From Nereocystis luetkeana (taxonomy: Eukaryota; Sar; Phaeophyceae; Laminariales; Laminariaceae): a DNA stretch of 64,000 nt. Shown here one piece after another: positions 10,855-23,700 of the stretch (within the stretch, counting starts at the first letter, position 1; the number at the start of each line of letters is the position of its first letter). A program made the position numbers and the translations under genes. The notes below the pieces were generated by a model. That model was not told the DNA's origin, made no database searches, and worked only from the letters and a program-made list of their open reading frames with translations. Location of the stretch: positions 1,984,001 to 2,048,000 of the forward strand of contig JARUPZ010000036.1 in NCBI GenBank assembly GCA_031213475.1, given 5' to 3'.

Positions 10855-11275
10855 GATTCTGCGGGGTGAAGAGCCTTAACTTCGTACAAGAGGAGTGATC
10901 GCATCACGTAGTGGGTATGTACCTGGTACCTGGTACCAGGTATAGGGTAAGGCACCCACGAAGCATTTACTTACATAGTATACCCCATCGCTGTCTCTGG
11001 AAGTGGCCATGCTCGAACACAAATCAATGAATTCGATGTTGTCATCCATATGAAAGAAAAGCGCCTCTCACACGGTTGTTATTACTATAACATGATGCAG
11101 CCCACTATTGGTGCGACTTGCCAAATACCCCACGGCGCTTCGTGCTTGGTGCAGGCAATAGCTGCCCGGTCGGCGAAGCCCGGCGTGCTCCGTCCCGGCA
11201 TTGTAGGTATGCGAGGGTCTAAGGTCTTACACCACCACTACGGCCATGCATGATATGAGTACCCCCCCTCCCTCC
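10855..11275 (+). repeat. Poly-C-tailed dispersed repeat (family PC), copy 1
   Basis: Shares ordered blocks with the copies in the 20-24 kb introns: GATCGCATCACGTAGTG, GGTAAGGCACCCA, CTGTCTCTGGAA, GTCATCCATATG, CACGGCGCTTCG, GCTCCGTCCCGGCATTGTAG, ATGCGAGGGTCT, CTACGGCCATGCATGATAT, then a C-rich end. It differs by an extra tract of ACCTGGTACC words at about 10919-10943, placed between CACGTAGTG and GGTAAGGCACCC. Confidence 0.65.
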
Positions 11276-11642
11276 TTCGATCGAATGCCATATACGTCCT
11301 GCGAACATACGCCGACACCGCGCCAACCGGCCCAGCCTGCACCCCCCCGTGCCTGGTTGTTGTTCTACCAGAAAATCGCGCTTGTCCCGTATACTGTACA
11401 GCTGCGAGGCTAGTACGCTCTACTCGGTGCTCGAGATCATCATATGGAACGAGTCAACGCCGGCCCACGTTCTACCGTCCATGCCCTTTACCGGCCCCCC
11501 TCGAGACCGCGAGGAAAAAACTTTTTTTTTTCGCTTCCGGGCTGATGGACCCCGAAACCGAGCGGACGATTCCTCGACCCCCCCCCCCCCGAAGACCTCG
11601 CGGTCTCCTCGTCAACGGTTCAGGGGACCGAACCGGACGCCT

Positions 11643-11773
11643 TGAGCTCGCTCTTACCACATTCTTCGAGATACGAGGAAGGATGAGTTCCTCCGCGCTC
11701 CCGCGCACCAGCTTCGCGACCTCTTGCACCGAGCAGCTGCGCCGGGGTTCAACAACTTCCTGGTGCTACGTAC
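11643..11773 (+). CDS. Possible exon, product not recognised
   Basis: After a TGA, the frame reads HILRDTRKDEFLRAPAHQLR then DLLHRAAAPGFNNFLVL and meets a GTGCTAC|GTACGT donor. The text is strongly protein-like, as an amphipathic helix followed by a loop. The upstream tract 11373-11640 also has open frames after a pyrimidine-rich CTACCAG acceptor, but I could not decide its frame. No family is recognised and no partner exon was found. Confidence 0.25.
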
Positions 11774-12109
11774 GTACGTGAAACGAAAACACTACCTGGT
11801 ACGGTTGTAAGTACCACTGGCCACGGCCCTACCGGTGGTGGAATAGAACACCATGTGATACATGCTTCCGTCGCCCCCCCACGTACGGTAGGAATGCCTA
11901 CATACCGGGGTGAGAGCCGCCGTCGACCCCCGTGCCCCTCTCGCTGGTGTCGTCAACAACGTCACCGGGCGGTCAAGACGCTACCCCAGCAGCGGCCGCC
12001 GCCGCCGCTGCCGTTGCCACCGCCAGGGGTATGGGGGCGAGTACCGTTAACGCCTTTGCCGCGTGCCACTACACCTCCACCGGGAGCAACTCGGGACTAG
12101 TAGACCGGG

Positions 12110-12560
12110 AACGGGAGGAGGGGGGGGGGGGGGGTTACCCGATAGGAGAGATGTACTCGATCTCATCCATGGCCGTAGTCGTATGAACATAGACCCTCGC
12201 ATCCCTACAATGCCGGGACGGAGCATGTCGGGTTTTCATCGACCAGGCAGACATTGCTTGAACGGGAGGAGGGGGGGGGACGGGGGAGAAGGGGGGAGGG
12301 GGGAGAAGGGGAGGGGGGGGGGGGCTGGTGCAGGCGAAGTGCTCTTCTTGCAGCGGCCGCAACTTGGGACGACACAAAAGAGCCAGCTCGCCATCCTCAG
12401 GAGTCCAAGACTCGAGTAGTGCATACCCCCCCACCCCCCACCCCCCCGTCCCCCCCCCCCCCCCCCGCCGGTCATACGACTACGGCCATGGATGAGATCG
12501 AGTACATCTCTCCTATCGAGTACACCCCCCCCCTCCCCGCAATCACAACCTGCCATGCCT
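12110..12560. repeat. Poly-G and poly-C tracts with PC-repeat fragments
   Basis: Alternating G-rich (12115-12135, 12265-12335) and C-rich (12425-12470, 12525-12540) tracts surround pieces of the PC repeat (ATGTACTCGATCTCATCC, TCATACGACTACGG, CCGGGACGGAGCATGTC). Some pieces are inverted relative to others. No supported gene. Confidence 0.55.
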
Positions 12561-12736
12561 GCATTTTTTGTACTCGTTCAAGATAGATAAGCGCGACCGA
12601 CTTGCTTCGTGGTCGGCACCCCAACCCCCCCCCCCCCCCTTTCCTGAACATGCTTTGGTGCTGCTATGTGGTGCCTCTGGGAGCGCCGTTCCATTCAAGC
12701 ACGGATCAGCTGTCGAAGCAGACCACATACAGGAAA

Positions 12737-12885
12737 GACCAGCGCGCTGATTAGGGGCTCGATCAACCCCGGAGGGTGTTATCAGTGGGCGACCGAACTG
12801 AACACGAAGGCACTTTATTGTTCGTTTATAAAGGATACACCGCTAAACCCCTGAGCCAGCGCTAACTGGGCAGCGCGAGTGGCCA
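12737..12885 (+). mobile_element. SINE family S2 fragment
   Basis: Shares AGGGGCTCGATCAACCCCGG, GATGTTATC-like and TTGTTCGTTTATAAAGGAT blocks with the S2 cluster at 35137-35613, in the same order as the body-to-junction part of that repeat. It ends in a diverged GAGCCAGCGCTAACTGGGC version of the palindromic core. Confidence 0.55.
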
Positions 12886-12889
12886 TCCT

Positions 12890-14300
12890 TTAAGATTGAA
12901 CATTTTTGTTTTATCCTCATCCTGCTTCCGCCCGAAATACACCATATTACTGCTGACGATCGGCCTATCAATAACATGACACGCGTGTGAGTGGATGAGT
13001 GTGTGTGGTCCAAGAATTTCCAGAGACAACCTGCATTCAATAAACAGCCGGAGACAACTGCACCACAAAACTGATAGGCAGCACCGTATACAGTCCTTCC
13101 CTGGTCCCTGGGTCCATACTCACGCTTTTCACGTTCTCCACTCTTTACTTCCCAGCTCAACTCGCGATGGAGGCTTTGTCCTTGGCGGCCTTCTGTACTA
13201 TAATATACCTGGTATAGTAGCAGCCGTGGCCACACTAGGGTGTCATCCCTTATCTCCCCCCCGGTACCTACCTTCATTTTAGTCGCGCATAGGAGGGCTC
13301 AGCGTGCACATACATGTACTACTTACTGTGTACTTATGGCAATACCCCTGAGCTACTGCCCAACAGTAACCCCCCCCTTGCACAATGTGGGCGTAAAAAC
13401 AATTTTTTGGAGGCATCGAACAATGTTGTGTAGCACACACACCGTCAGATATCTATTTTTGGCGTACCGAATCGAGAGCTATTTTGCACACCTTGTGGGG
13501 TTTGCTACTGTTCATTGTTCAATGTCTCCACTACAATGTAGCAGAGACCCATGAGGTGTCGACGCCGACAGCTTCTCAAAGCGGTAAATGGTTTGCTACA
13601 GTAGTGTTCAATGCCTCCACATGGATATATACATGGATATATACCAGGTAGATGTTTCCCCCCTCCTTGTTCCATGGGGGGGGGGGTCCCGGCCACCTAT
13701 ATGTGGGGATGTAGTACTGCTGTACTTCGTACCAGGTGCGTGCGTGTTGTCTTCACTTGAAATCGTTATTTCCGCCGATCAATACTTTCTTCATCCGCAC
13801 ACCCAGCGTCCGTCCTGAATCCTTATCCTAGGGAAGCACTAATTAGTACCAGGTACGATGTGTGGTCACAGACGGTGAAACAGAGATCAACCGAAGCGAA
13901 AAAATACTCGCAAATTCATGTGGGTAAAGCACGTGAAATAAATGCCGGCGTACCGGGTACGAGAACTCAAAACACCACACACAGAACAACACAAGCAAGA
14001 AGACTAAAAAATAACACCAGGGAGACAACAAAGCAAATACGTACACATTCTGCTATATTATTATTATGCTTGCCATCCGACAATGTGTAGCATAGCGTTG
14101 TTCTAAAAAAAGACCAACATAATAAAGTGAAGTGCCTGACTATATTGTATGGCACCGGGGTCAGGTGTTCCCTCGGGTGTATTTTTTGTAGTATTACCTG
14201 TACACATTTAATACGGGTACATCACACATGATCCAAAGTATGAGTAAGTCCGGTGCGCATATTTGCTCTCCTCATGCTACTGTATACAGCAGTATCGGTG
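12890..14300. other. No gene recognised
   Basis: Mixed sequence with TACCAGGTA words, a G-rich run near 13675 and a diverged SINE-S1-like fragment near 13215-13300. Open frames are short and do not agree with any splice pattern I can see. Confidence 0.45.
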
Positions 14301-14349
14301 CGATGGATACCAGTATATCCAAGATCCAAGATCCAAAGTAACCTGGCTC

Positions 14350-14482
14350 CCAGCATCAAAAGAAAAGCGAACAATCGTGATTGCAAAAACGCCGCTGGCG
14401 TATCTTTCGGAAAACCCTGAGTACCCTTGCGTAGGGTATCTTCGTATACCTCACACTCGCTGCTGGCACGTCGTAAACTGGG
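14350..14482 (+). promoter_or_regulatory. Conserved proximal promoter and leader, gene copy 1
   Basis: About 130 bp immediately upstream of the start codon is nearly identical before all three gene copies (compare 38500-38616 and 60780-60897). Shared blocks include GATTGCAAAAACGCCGC, GGCGTATCTTT, GGAAAACCCTG and CTCACACTCGCTGCTGG. The near-palindrome AACGCCGCCGGCGT in copies 2 and 3 is a candidate factor site. No clear TATA box. Homology begins close to 14320, which marks the left edge of the tandem unit. Confidence 0.45.
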
Positions 14483-14731
14483 ATGATGCTACTCGTGAGA
14501 AGCGGCCTCGTGTCGACGCTTATGGTGGTAGGGTCTGCTCTCTCCGATGGTGCTACTGTAGCTAGCTGCCGGGTGGCCGTGTGCTTGTCTGGACACATCC
14601 GATCGTTCGTTCACTCTGCTGTCCATAAATCTATTCGAAGAAATCTGATCGAGACGATTGAAGCGGACGGCTGCGATGTAGACATTTTCGCGTACGCTAC
14701 AGCAACGGATAGGGTGGCGAGCGTCAAACAG
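14483..14731 (+). CDS. Copy 1, exon 1: signal peptide and CLSGH motif
   Basis: Starts at the first of two adjacent ATG codons and ends at a CAG|GTGAGG donor in phase 0. It encodes the signal-peptide-like start, then [18 protein letters not shown] and [14 protein letters not shown]. The same start and donor position occur in copies 2 and 3. Confidence 0.75.
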
Positions 14732-17700
14732 GTGAGGCCCAAAGCGCGCACGTACATGTGAGGTTGGACTTCGGTCCGTTACTGATGCATGCATGTATGT
14801 ACTGCTGTGCACATACATGTTGGTGTTGACCTTTCCTTCAAGAATGGGGAAGAAAAATGTACAGCAGCAGTACAGTACGCGTCGTATTACAGGGGACCAT
14901 AGTTAACAGGACCTATGGTATACATAAAAACCTACATGTTTAACCATTTTTACCAGCAATATTGGGTCCTGTTAACTATGGCCCCCCGTAATAGTACCCT
15001 ACTGCTGTACAGCAGTGCTCATGCAATAAACACGTCTGCAACAGCTATTAATATATACCTGGTAGTATACTTCCGGTATCAAAACTACGTATACTGATGT
15101 ACACTGCTTCGACGAGTCACAGCATGGGGCCCACCAACGGCAAATACCTAATTTGGGTTAGCCTGAGATCTTCAAACAACCTTGAGTATAGGCTATTATA
15201 TAGGATTTAGTGTATAGTTCACCACTGAGCCGTTTTAACCCAATTTTGTTAGGTTCGACCCAAAAGTGAGCATTATATTACCAGGTACCAGGTACGTTTT
15301 TTAGGTTTATTTCAGTATTTTCCCGAAATTTCGGTATTTTCCTGTAGGAAAAAACCGAAAAAACTGAAAAACATTCCTCGTTAAGATTGACCCTTGGGCA
15401 CTTTCTTATTGGCGGGCGTCTACTGTATGACACTCGAAAATTAACGAACTGGACTGCTGCCTACCTACACCGCGACAGGATACTTCTCAAGTATCGCCTA
15501 CCCGTATCCGGTACACGCATACATCGCATGACATGCTTTACCGCTGGAGTCGTGAACCAGCGACGAACGACGAACAACCTGACTGCTGCGCCATTCGGCC
15601 GTCCAATACGCATACATACCTAGAGTACGTACCCCAATACGTACACACGTCACTAAACCTCCTACCAGGTACGTCCTAAGGTCTCTGTCTGTGATGACCT
15701 GGCCTAGTACCCTCTGGTACAGTAGATGCAGCCATAGCCAATCGAAGCCGTAGCTGGGGCGCTCAACTCGTTTGCTCGCTGTCCGCACTCCGATACACGT
15801 CATCGACCATAACTCATAACTCAACGGTGATTCGTATTCGCACAATGAAGCGGCGCCTGCACCGGATGCAAATAATGTGCTGGGTGGGTACTGTACATGC
15901 GGTATGATTAAACATGTAAAGAACACACACACGGCACTGACAACCTTGTGCGTCATGGGTTTTACTTCATTCAGCTGTTTCGGGAAAAAGTACCAGGTAC
16001 CAGGTACCTGGTATGTCGTAATCAGGACCAAATCTATGGTGTGTACAATACACACAGGCGCAAGGTTGTTGGGCTCATCGTGGGTTCTGAGTATCGCTAC
16101 AGTATGCCCCCCTGTAATACGTAGCAGCATGCGTTAACGCGTTCCCCGTGCGACGCCCCTTGTGAAGCAGTTCAGAAACTCGGACTTCACACCGAACTCC
16201 ACCGACATTGAAGCCGCGCTAGCGCTCCTGGCGCCGACGAGGACGGTCTGGCACCAAGAGCAGGCGGGGGTTATCCCCAACTCTTGCTCGGCGAGAAGAA
16301 AACAGGCACGTGCTGCTGCCGCAACAACTGATGGAGGATCAGCAGGTGCAGGAGCAGCAGCAGCAACAACAACACCACCCACCGGTGGCGGAAGGGATAG
16401 CGGAGTTGGTGGTTTCTGGACCCAGTGGTGGCAGGTAAGATACTCATGCCATGAGAAAAAGACCCATCATAATGGCCTCTCGTGTGGTACTTGTTCCAGC
16501 AGACCCCTTCAGCAGAGCGTACCCCTTTGCTCGACAAAATGGGTGGCGCACACTGTACACGAGACAAAGGGGCTAATGCTTGCTGATGGGGTCTGATCGC
16601 CTTAGGGTTAGGGTTAGGGATAATGTGCGTCTATTCGTCTTCTTCTAGACAGTGACCCACAACCGTCTTCTCCAAAAAGTGATACCAGGTATGTAGGCTT
16701 CATACGCGCATTTTTTCAAGGTGGGGCTTCCCATGTGGATCTTATTAACTTGCGATGCAGGGCATACCAGGTAGTTTTCTCTGTTTGGTAGTTTGCCACC
16801 ATGGAAGGTGCATCTTGGTTTGCAGTACAGCACTCGTACACGAGCAGGAGAAGTATTCAATACGGACGGTTGGTGTGGTGGATGTATTTGAATAACAGAA
16901 ATAACGGTCTGCTGTTGAAGGACAAAACCCACTCGTGGCGCTCTTGCCGCGGTCATCCTGCCTGGCTATTCCTCTCCGGAGAGGCCTGGTACACCCAATA
17001 TCGGACAAGTGGGGAATTATTTGTGGTTGCTGTGCTCGGTAGATGCTGTAGCTGCAACAGGCACGCCTGTTCAACTTGAGTGCCTGCGCACATTCGGCAG
17101 AGAGACACGGTTTTACCTAAAAACCTCCACGCGTCCCACAGATCATCTACAGATAGATCATTCATATACTTCAAATCCTAACCTGATGTTATGAGTTGTT
17201 GTACCGGATCTGTTTAGTCCAAGATGTCCTAGATCGTCACGCAGCTGACACGACTCCTACGCATTAGGACTATGTCTGCCCCGAAAGCTGGTACCCCCTT
17301 TTCTCAGTCGCTCAGTGCCCAATAACGATCGGGACAAAAACGCCTGCATACCCATTCTTCAAATTTTACCGGAGTATAGTAACGCTGAAAGCGGTTTTCG
17401 CTCGTGTATGATAGCCACCAAAAGACGCTGCCCGTCCCTTCCCGCGGGCTCACTCCACCACCAGGGATACAAAGACGAGGCCAGCGTTAACCTCTACTGG
17501 CAGCTCTACAAGTCGCTGGCGGCTTACCGCATGGCCCTTCGCGAAGAGAAGCGCAGGGGGGGAGACTTCACGTACGACTGGATAGTGCGCGCGCGCTTCG
17601 ACGTGGCATGGGTCCGCCCCCTTCCTCCCTTGAGGTCGTTTGCTCGGGACGCCGTATGGTTCGGCGCTCAGTACTGGTACGTACGTGAGCGTTTTGATTT

Positions 17701-20700
17701 CGCACTCGTAGGCGATGAAACAGATTCCACCACTCTGGTTGAGAATAAAATACCCGTATGGACTGTGAGAATAATATCAAACATGAAATATATGGCAGAC
17801 CAGATTGGATATGTTTATTATTTTCGGGTGACGAAAGCTTGAAAATTGTTATTCTTTGACCAGGCATGCTGCTGTTAAAACACACGCGCGGCCGCAATCG
17901 AGACGTTTTTTTTTCTTCCACGTCGCCAATCCTTCGCGACAAGCAGCGGAAGGCCTCGCGCGATCACGCAATGTGACGCAAAGTGGCGCAGTTTACTTCC
18001 AAGGTGTCTCAACAACCATTTCCTAAGCGGCCACGAGCAAACTTATCGTACGACATCCGCCTCTACCTCGCCCCCTCCCCCCGGCCCTTACCGCCCCCTT
18101 CCCCTCCCCCGATCCGTTTCTCTCTCCTCTACCCCCTCCTCACTCCCCCCTCCCCCTTCACCTTTCCCCCCTCCTCCCTCCTCCCTCCCCCGTCCCCCGT
18201 GCCCTCCACCATCCCTCTCCCGCCCTCCGTCGCCCCCCCCTCCCCCCCTCCCCCCTGCCCCCCACCCCCCTCCCCCCTCCCCCCTTCCCTCCATCCCCCC
18301 TCCCCCCTCCCCCCTTCCCTCCCTCCCCCCTCCCCCTTCCCCCCTTCCCCCCCTCCCCCCTCCCTCCTGCCCCCTCCCCCCCCTGCTTCTTCGGAAACCC
18401 AGGCCTATGGCAGACCATTTCGCTCTAGTGCCGCGCGCCTTTTCCGACCGCTTTTTCGCGTCCATCAAGGGTTTCTACACGTGTGACGGCGTTTCCTGGC
18501 CACCCTCGTCCTCGTGGTTCCAGCCCGAATGCTTCGGAACGGCCTTCGAGGAGAGCGTGCTGTTTCGGCACCTCCACGCCACCGACGTCCCCTACCGCTT
18601 CTACTCCATGTTCGAGTACATGGTGACTCGTGGCTCGCGCGGCGCGTTCTGCGACCTTGAGGCCGCTGTTTACCTTCCGGCGTGTACCACACTGGGCGTA
18701 TGGGGCGCGTTTAACGAGCCGTTTTCCGGGTAAGAGTGCGAGGGCACGCGTAAAACACGAGCGGGGGCGCGGGGGCTGTACTTATGTACTTATTCATTCC
18801 TTGCCTTAGTCATTCGACCATTGACCGCGCATCCCCCTCGAGACGGGGGGCGGGGGGAATGACGCGAGGCAGCCAGGACGATATGGATGGACGTAAGGGT
18901 GTTGCCTCCGTGGACCATACGGCCACCTGCCGCCCGAACTGCGCGCGTGCATGGGGTCTGAAACGTTTCGTCTCTTGTCTTTGCCTTGGACCTATGATTC
19001 CATACATACATCAGTACATACCGTTCAGTGTTTTGTTCGGGTCCTTGCTTGCATAGTCTTTCTTAGGCCGGTTATTTAATTTTCTCGTAGTTCTTCGCCC
19101 GAAATGTTTACCTACCTCCCGGCGTGTATGCACCGCGCTGGGGGTATGGAAGGCATTTATGGAGCCCTTTTCAGGGAAATTACGCGCGAGTGCTGGGTTT
19201 CCATTTGGATGCTTGTTCTTGCCGTGGGCCTGGTTTTGCTCGTGTCCTTGAAAACTATTACGGGGGACATTATTAATTAGGACCTACGGTACACACAAAA
19301 AACTACCAGGGTATACATTTCGCTCCTTTTACTAACAATATTTGGTCCTACTCACCATGGTCCCCCGTAATAGAATTTCCTTAGGTCTGGTTGGGGAACG
19401 CATGTCACTTTATTTTGCCCGAGCTTCACGCCCGAAGGAGGGACGCCGTGCCGCGTTCCATCCGTTGTACCGCACACCTATGCCAAACAGTGACGTCTGC
19501 TGGACGTCAAAGTGTGTATGTTTCTCTCCGCCAATTTCGGTTTGGTGTTTGGAGCTCCTAAACGGTGCGGCCTGATTTCGCGATTATCGCACCGGTTAGG
19601 GCTCTGTTTGATCATTCTTCGAGAGCACCTTTACCCGCTTAGAACTGCACTCCTGTTTAGGGGAAAATCTATTTGAAATTAGAGTAGAACTTAGGTTTCT
19701 GTGTAGTGCACAACCAAAAGGGTCAATCTTCACCGACCATACCAGGGCAAGTTCTACTGCGAAAGAAAGTCTGGCGTCCGCGGCGGTCGCTCCCCTCGCT
19801 GCAGCAGTTTGCAAGCGTACTCGTACAGCTTCTGGATTCCTCCCGCTCGTTCTACAGCAGAAACAAAACGTCAGCTAGAGTACAAGAAATTAAAAATCCA
19901 AGCACCTGGAACCACATTTTCAAACTTCAGAGACGAGGTCCGCCCGGAAAGAGGACACGAAAAGTGCTGTCGCTTTGGCACACTCACAGGAGTAAACCAA
20001 ACAGCTCATAACTCCCTGCCAATTTTTGGCTCGAAGGGAACATTCGAAGCTTGAGCAGAAAGACACACTGTCCTCAGGAAGAATAACGGTTGCAGACGTG
20101 GTACCAGCGTCTTTGTTGTCGGAAGTTTTTTTTTTGTGTTTTGTGAGCAGTGCAACACTGGTGTAACACTATTTTAGCTTCACCCCGGAGAACAGAACCC
20201 CCCCCCCCCGCCAACACTTTTTTATTTTATTTTTTTGGCGATCGGTCACAGCTGGTTGTGGAGTTAGATCGTTTGTGCGAGGTGAACACCCTTCACTCCG
20301 CACAAGTGGGAATGATCGTATCACGATGTGTTTATGGTAAGGCACCCAAGAGGCAGTCACATAGTACTCCCATTGCTGTCTCTGGAATTGCCTACACCGG
20401 AAATTTAATCAACTCATTGAAGCTGTCATCCATATGCAAGTCCGCCTCAAAAGCGGTTCTAAGTAGGATGCAGCTCACCCTCCGTGCGACTCGCCGGATA
20501 CCTCACGGCGCTTCGCGCTTGGTGCAAGCAATGTCTGCCTGGTCGGTGAAAACCCGACATGCTCCGTCCCGGCATTGTAGGGATGCGAGGGTCTATGGTC
20601 ACACGAAGGCCATGCTTGAGATCGAGTACATATCTCCTATCGAGTACCCCCCCCCTCCCCCCCGCCAACACCTACCTTGTCCGTGCAAACCCGACATGCT

Positions 20701-23700
20701 CCTTCCCCGCGTTGTAGGGATAAGAGGGCATATGATCATACGATTACGGCCATGCTTGACATGAATACCCACCCCCCCCCTCCCCCCTATTTTATATAGG
20801 TTGGGTTGGCGTCGGTTGGCAACGACACTGTAAAACATGCCGCTCACTACGTGAGCTAGACAACCGGGGTACCGGTTTGTGTTTTGGCGGTCGCCCAATG
20901 TTGGTTGTCGAGTTATAGATATTTTGTGCGAGGTAAAGAACCTTTACTCCACACAAGGAAATTGATCGCATCACGTAGTGTTGAAGGTAAGGCACCCAAG
21001 AGGCAGTTACATACTGTAGCACTCCTATTACTGTCTCTGAAAGTGCCTACACCGAAAAATAAATCAACTCATTGAAGTTGATGCGACTCGCCAGACACCT
21101 TACGGCGCTTCGCGCTTGGTGCAAGCAATGTCTGCCTGGTCGATGAAAACCCGACATGCTCCGTCCCGGCATTGTAGGGATGCGAGGGTCTATGGTCATA
21201 CGACTACGGCCGTGCATGATATCGAGTACATCTCTCCTATCGAGTACCCCCCCCCCCCCCTCACTCCTCTATTCCGTCCCAACAATAAAAAAAACAGTGT
21301 CGAGTGTGTGACGGCGCTCTCGGAGTGGGCAAACCTTCGCTGCCGGGCTCTTCTTCCCGGTGGAGGCCTGAACGATGCTCACAGAACCCACGCCATCCTC
21401 GACTCGGACTCTCGGGCGTGGGAAGTATTACTTAGCTCGCCGCTGCCGTCGCCCGGTACGGTGGTGTCGGGAGAGGCGGGAGGCGCGGCACCCGTGATAG
21501 TCTCGAAAGTGGACCCCGAGCTGACAACCGTCCCTGAGATGAGCGAGCTTGACCGCGTCCGCTCCAAGCTCGCCGCACTTCGAGATGGGTTGCGGGAGCC
21601 CACGGTATCGTTCAAGCTATCGCTACCGCCCACGTTACGCGGCGCTGGGGGTGGTGATGGTGGTGGTGACGATGAGGTTGTCAGTAGTGGTGGTGGTGGT
21701 GGTGGTGGTGGCGGTGGTGGTGGTAGTGGTGGTGGTGGTGGTGGTGATGAGTATGTTGTTGTTGGTGGTGGTGTTGGAGATGGTGAGGGGAGGTCCGGCC
21801 CCGCCCGATTATTTGGGCCAGATGAGTGGAGAAGGCATCCTCGCTGGGAAAGCTGGGGAGAAAGCCACCCGCCGTGGTGGGTCTACTCGCCTGCCGGGTG
21901 TCCACTGGAAAAGGTAAGGGACAGAGAGCAGGCCGCCGAGGTTTGTGTTTTGGTTGGTTGGTTGATTGTTCAGTTGGTTGGTTGTCTGGTTGGTTGGTTG
22001 GGGGGTCGGTTGGTTGTTTAGTAATAAGTTGGTTGGTTGGTGGGTTAGTTACTGTAGTTGGATATTTGGTAGGGTTGTTGGTAGGTTGGTTAGTTGGGTA
22101 GTTGGTTGGTTGGTTGGTTGGTGAATGGGTGGGTTGTTTGGTTGATTGCGGCCGTGCAGCCGGTGGCCTCGTGGTAAACATCGATATAAGTAAGGCCATT
22201 CTCTCGTCGAGGATGATTATTTCAAGGGAGGGGGGGGGAAGAAACCCTGTCGAAAGCGCCTAGCATGTGTACGTGCGCGCAATTCGACGCGAGTCGGCGA
22301 AGGAGCGAATACAATGCTGAATTCTTTGGGCGACTAGAATACTGGAGGCACGTACCGTACTGGGGGGGGGGGGAGAGGAGCCTGCTCGGTGACTCCGGAT
22401 ACGACTTACGACTGTTCTAGGGAAGAAGCTGGAGTGGAGTATAAAGACGAAGAAAAATGGGGGATCGAGAATAAGGTCGTAGTTGCATGTTTTGGATTGA
22501 CTTCATCCCTTTGTTAAGGTTTTGCTATTTTTGTTTTGGTTGTGGCCAGCGATCCGTGTGCTGGAGGCCCGGCGGTGCCAGCGACTAGTTTTTGTTTTGT
22601 TGACATGAGCGTTGATGTCGGTATGTATTGTATACCCTTGACACGAAGAACATGGGATGGCAAAGCAAGGTAACATTCCAAGCGAACTCGCTCAAGTAGA
22701 TGCGGCGGATTACCACACAGAAAAGCCCAATCACTACTGGAACTCCCTATTCTTCCGAAAGTGCTATTACGATCATGTTTTGCACAAGCAGGACCAACAA
22801 CTTACCATAGAGCTTCCTCGTCAACGCCGGCACCGGGGGGAAATGCATGTCCCCTCGACCCCCCCCGGACAGAGGGAAAGCGTTTTTCATGTCGATTTCA
22901 ACAGTTGGAGAAGGATCTATCCGACACAACTCACCTGAGGCAAGTGCGCGTTTCTGCATGTTTTCCCCTCTCTCATCGTCCGCCTTTCTTGACAATTCAG
23001 CGTGTTCTCGTCACAAGACCTTCCCAACATATGCACCGCTTCGTGCTACAGCCCATCGTACAATATGGAAAAGTGTCGGTCACCAATCTCGCACCCCTGA
23101 AGCCAAGAGCTACCACACTCGAGCGAAATCCCACGCCCTTTGTTGCCTTCCTTACCCCCCCCCCCCCCCCCCGCCCTCCACCTACTTCGGACAGCCTCAG
23201 CACCCGGGTTTTACACCGCACCTGATAGTGTATTTCACCATGGGAACAGTTCTTGTGACGGAGATGATGCAAGCAGTAAAATGCTTCTCCCACAATCTCA
23301 TCGAGGGCACGGATTGGGCCGGCGATTCGTTCGACTCGAGCTTCTGCAGTGGTATCAGGTGGGACACGAGCCTGTATTGTTTGTTTGGCCTTCACGCCTC
23401 ACCCCTATGTTCACTGTGAACTGCTGTATCGATCCGAATCGCTTGCGTCCAAACCCCACCCCCCCCTCTTTATTCAACTTGGATTGCTGTGTCGGCCACC
23501 ATGGCTAGCACTAACCTCACCCCCATCCCGTTATTCGCTGTGAGCTGCTGCGTCGACCAGGATTGCCTGTGTTAGCCCCACCTCCACCCCTCTATTGACC
23601 GGGGACTCCTTTGTCGACCCGGATTGCTTGCGCTAAAGCGCACCCCCACCCCTATATTCGTTCTCGACTGTTTCGTCGACCGAGACTGATTTGCCTTACC

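Noticed and set aside
17983-18486. Pro/Ser-rich frame on plus and Gly-rich frames on minus
   Set aside because: By-products of the polypyrimidine tract in intron 3; the true exon starts at 18403 in another frame.
21681-22199. Asn/Thr/Pro/Gln- and His-rich minus-strand frame
   Set aside because: Antisense of the Gly run of exon 5 and of the (GGTT)n tract.
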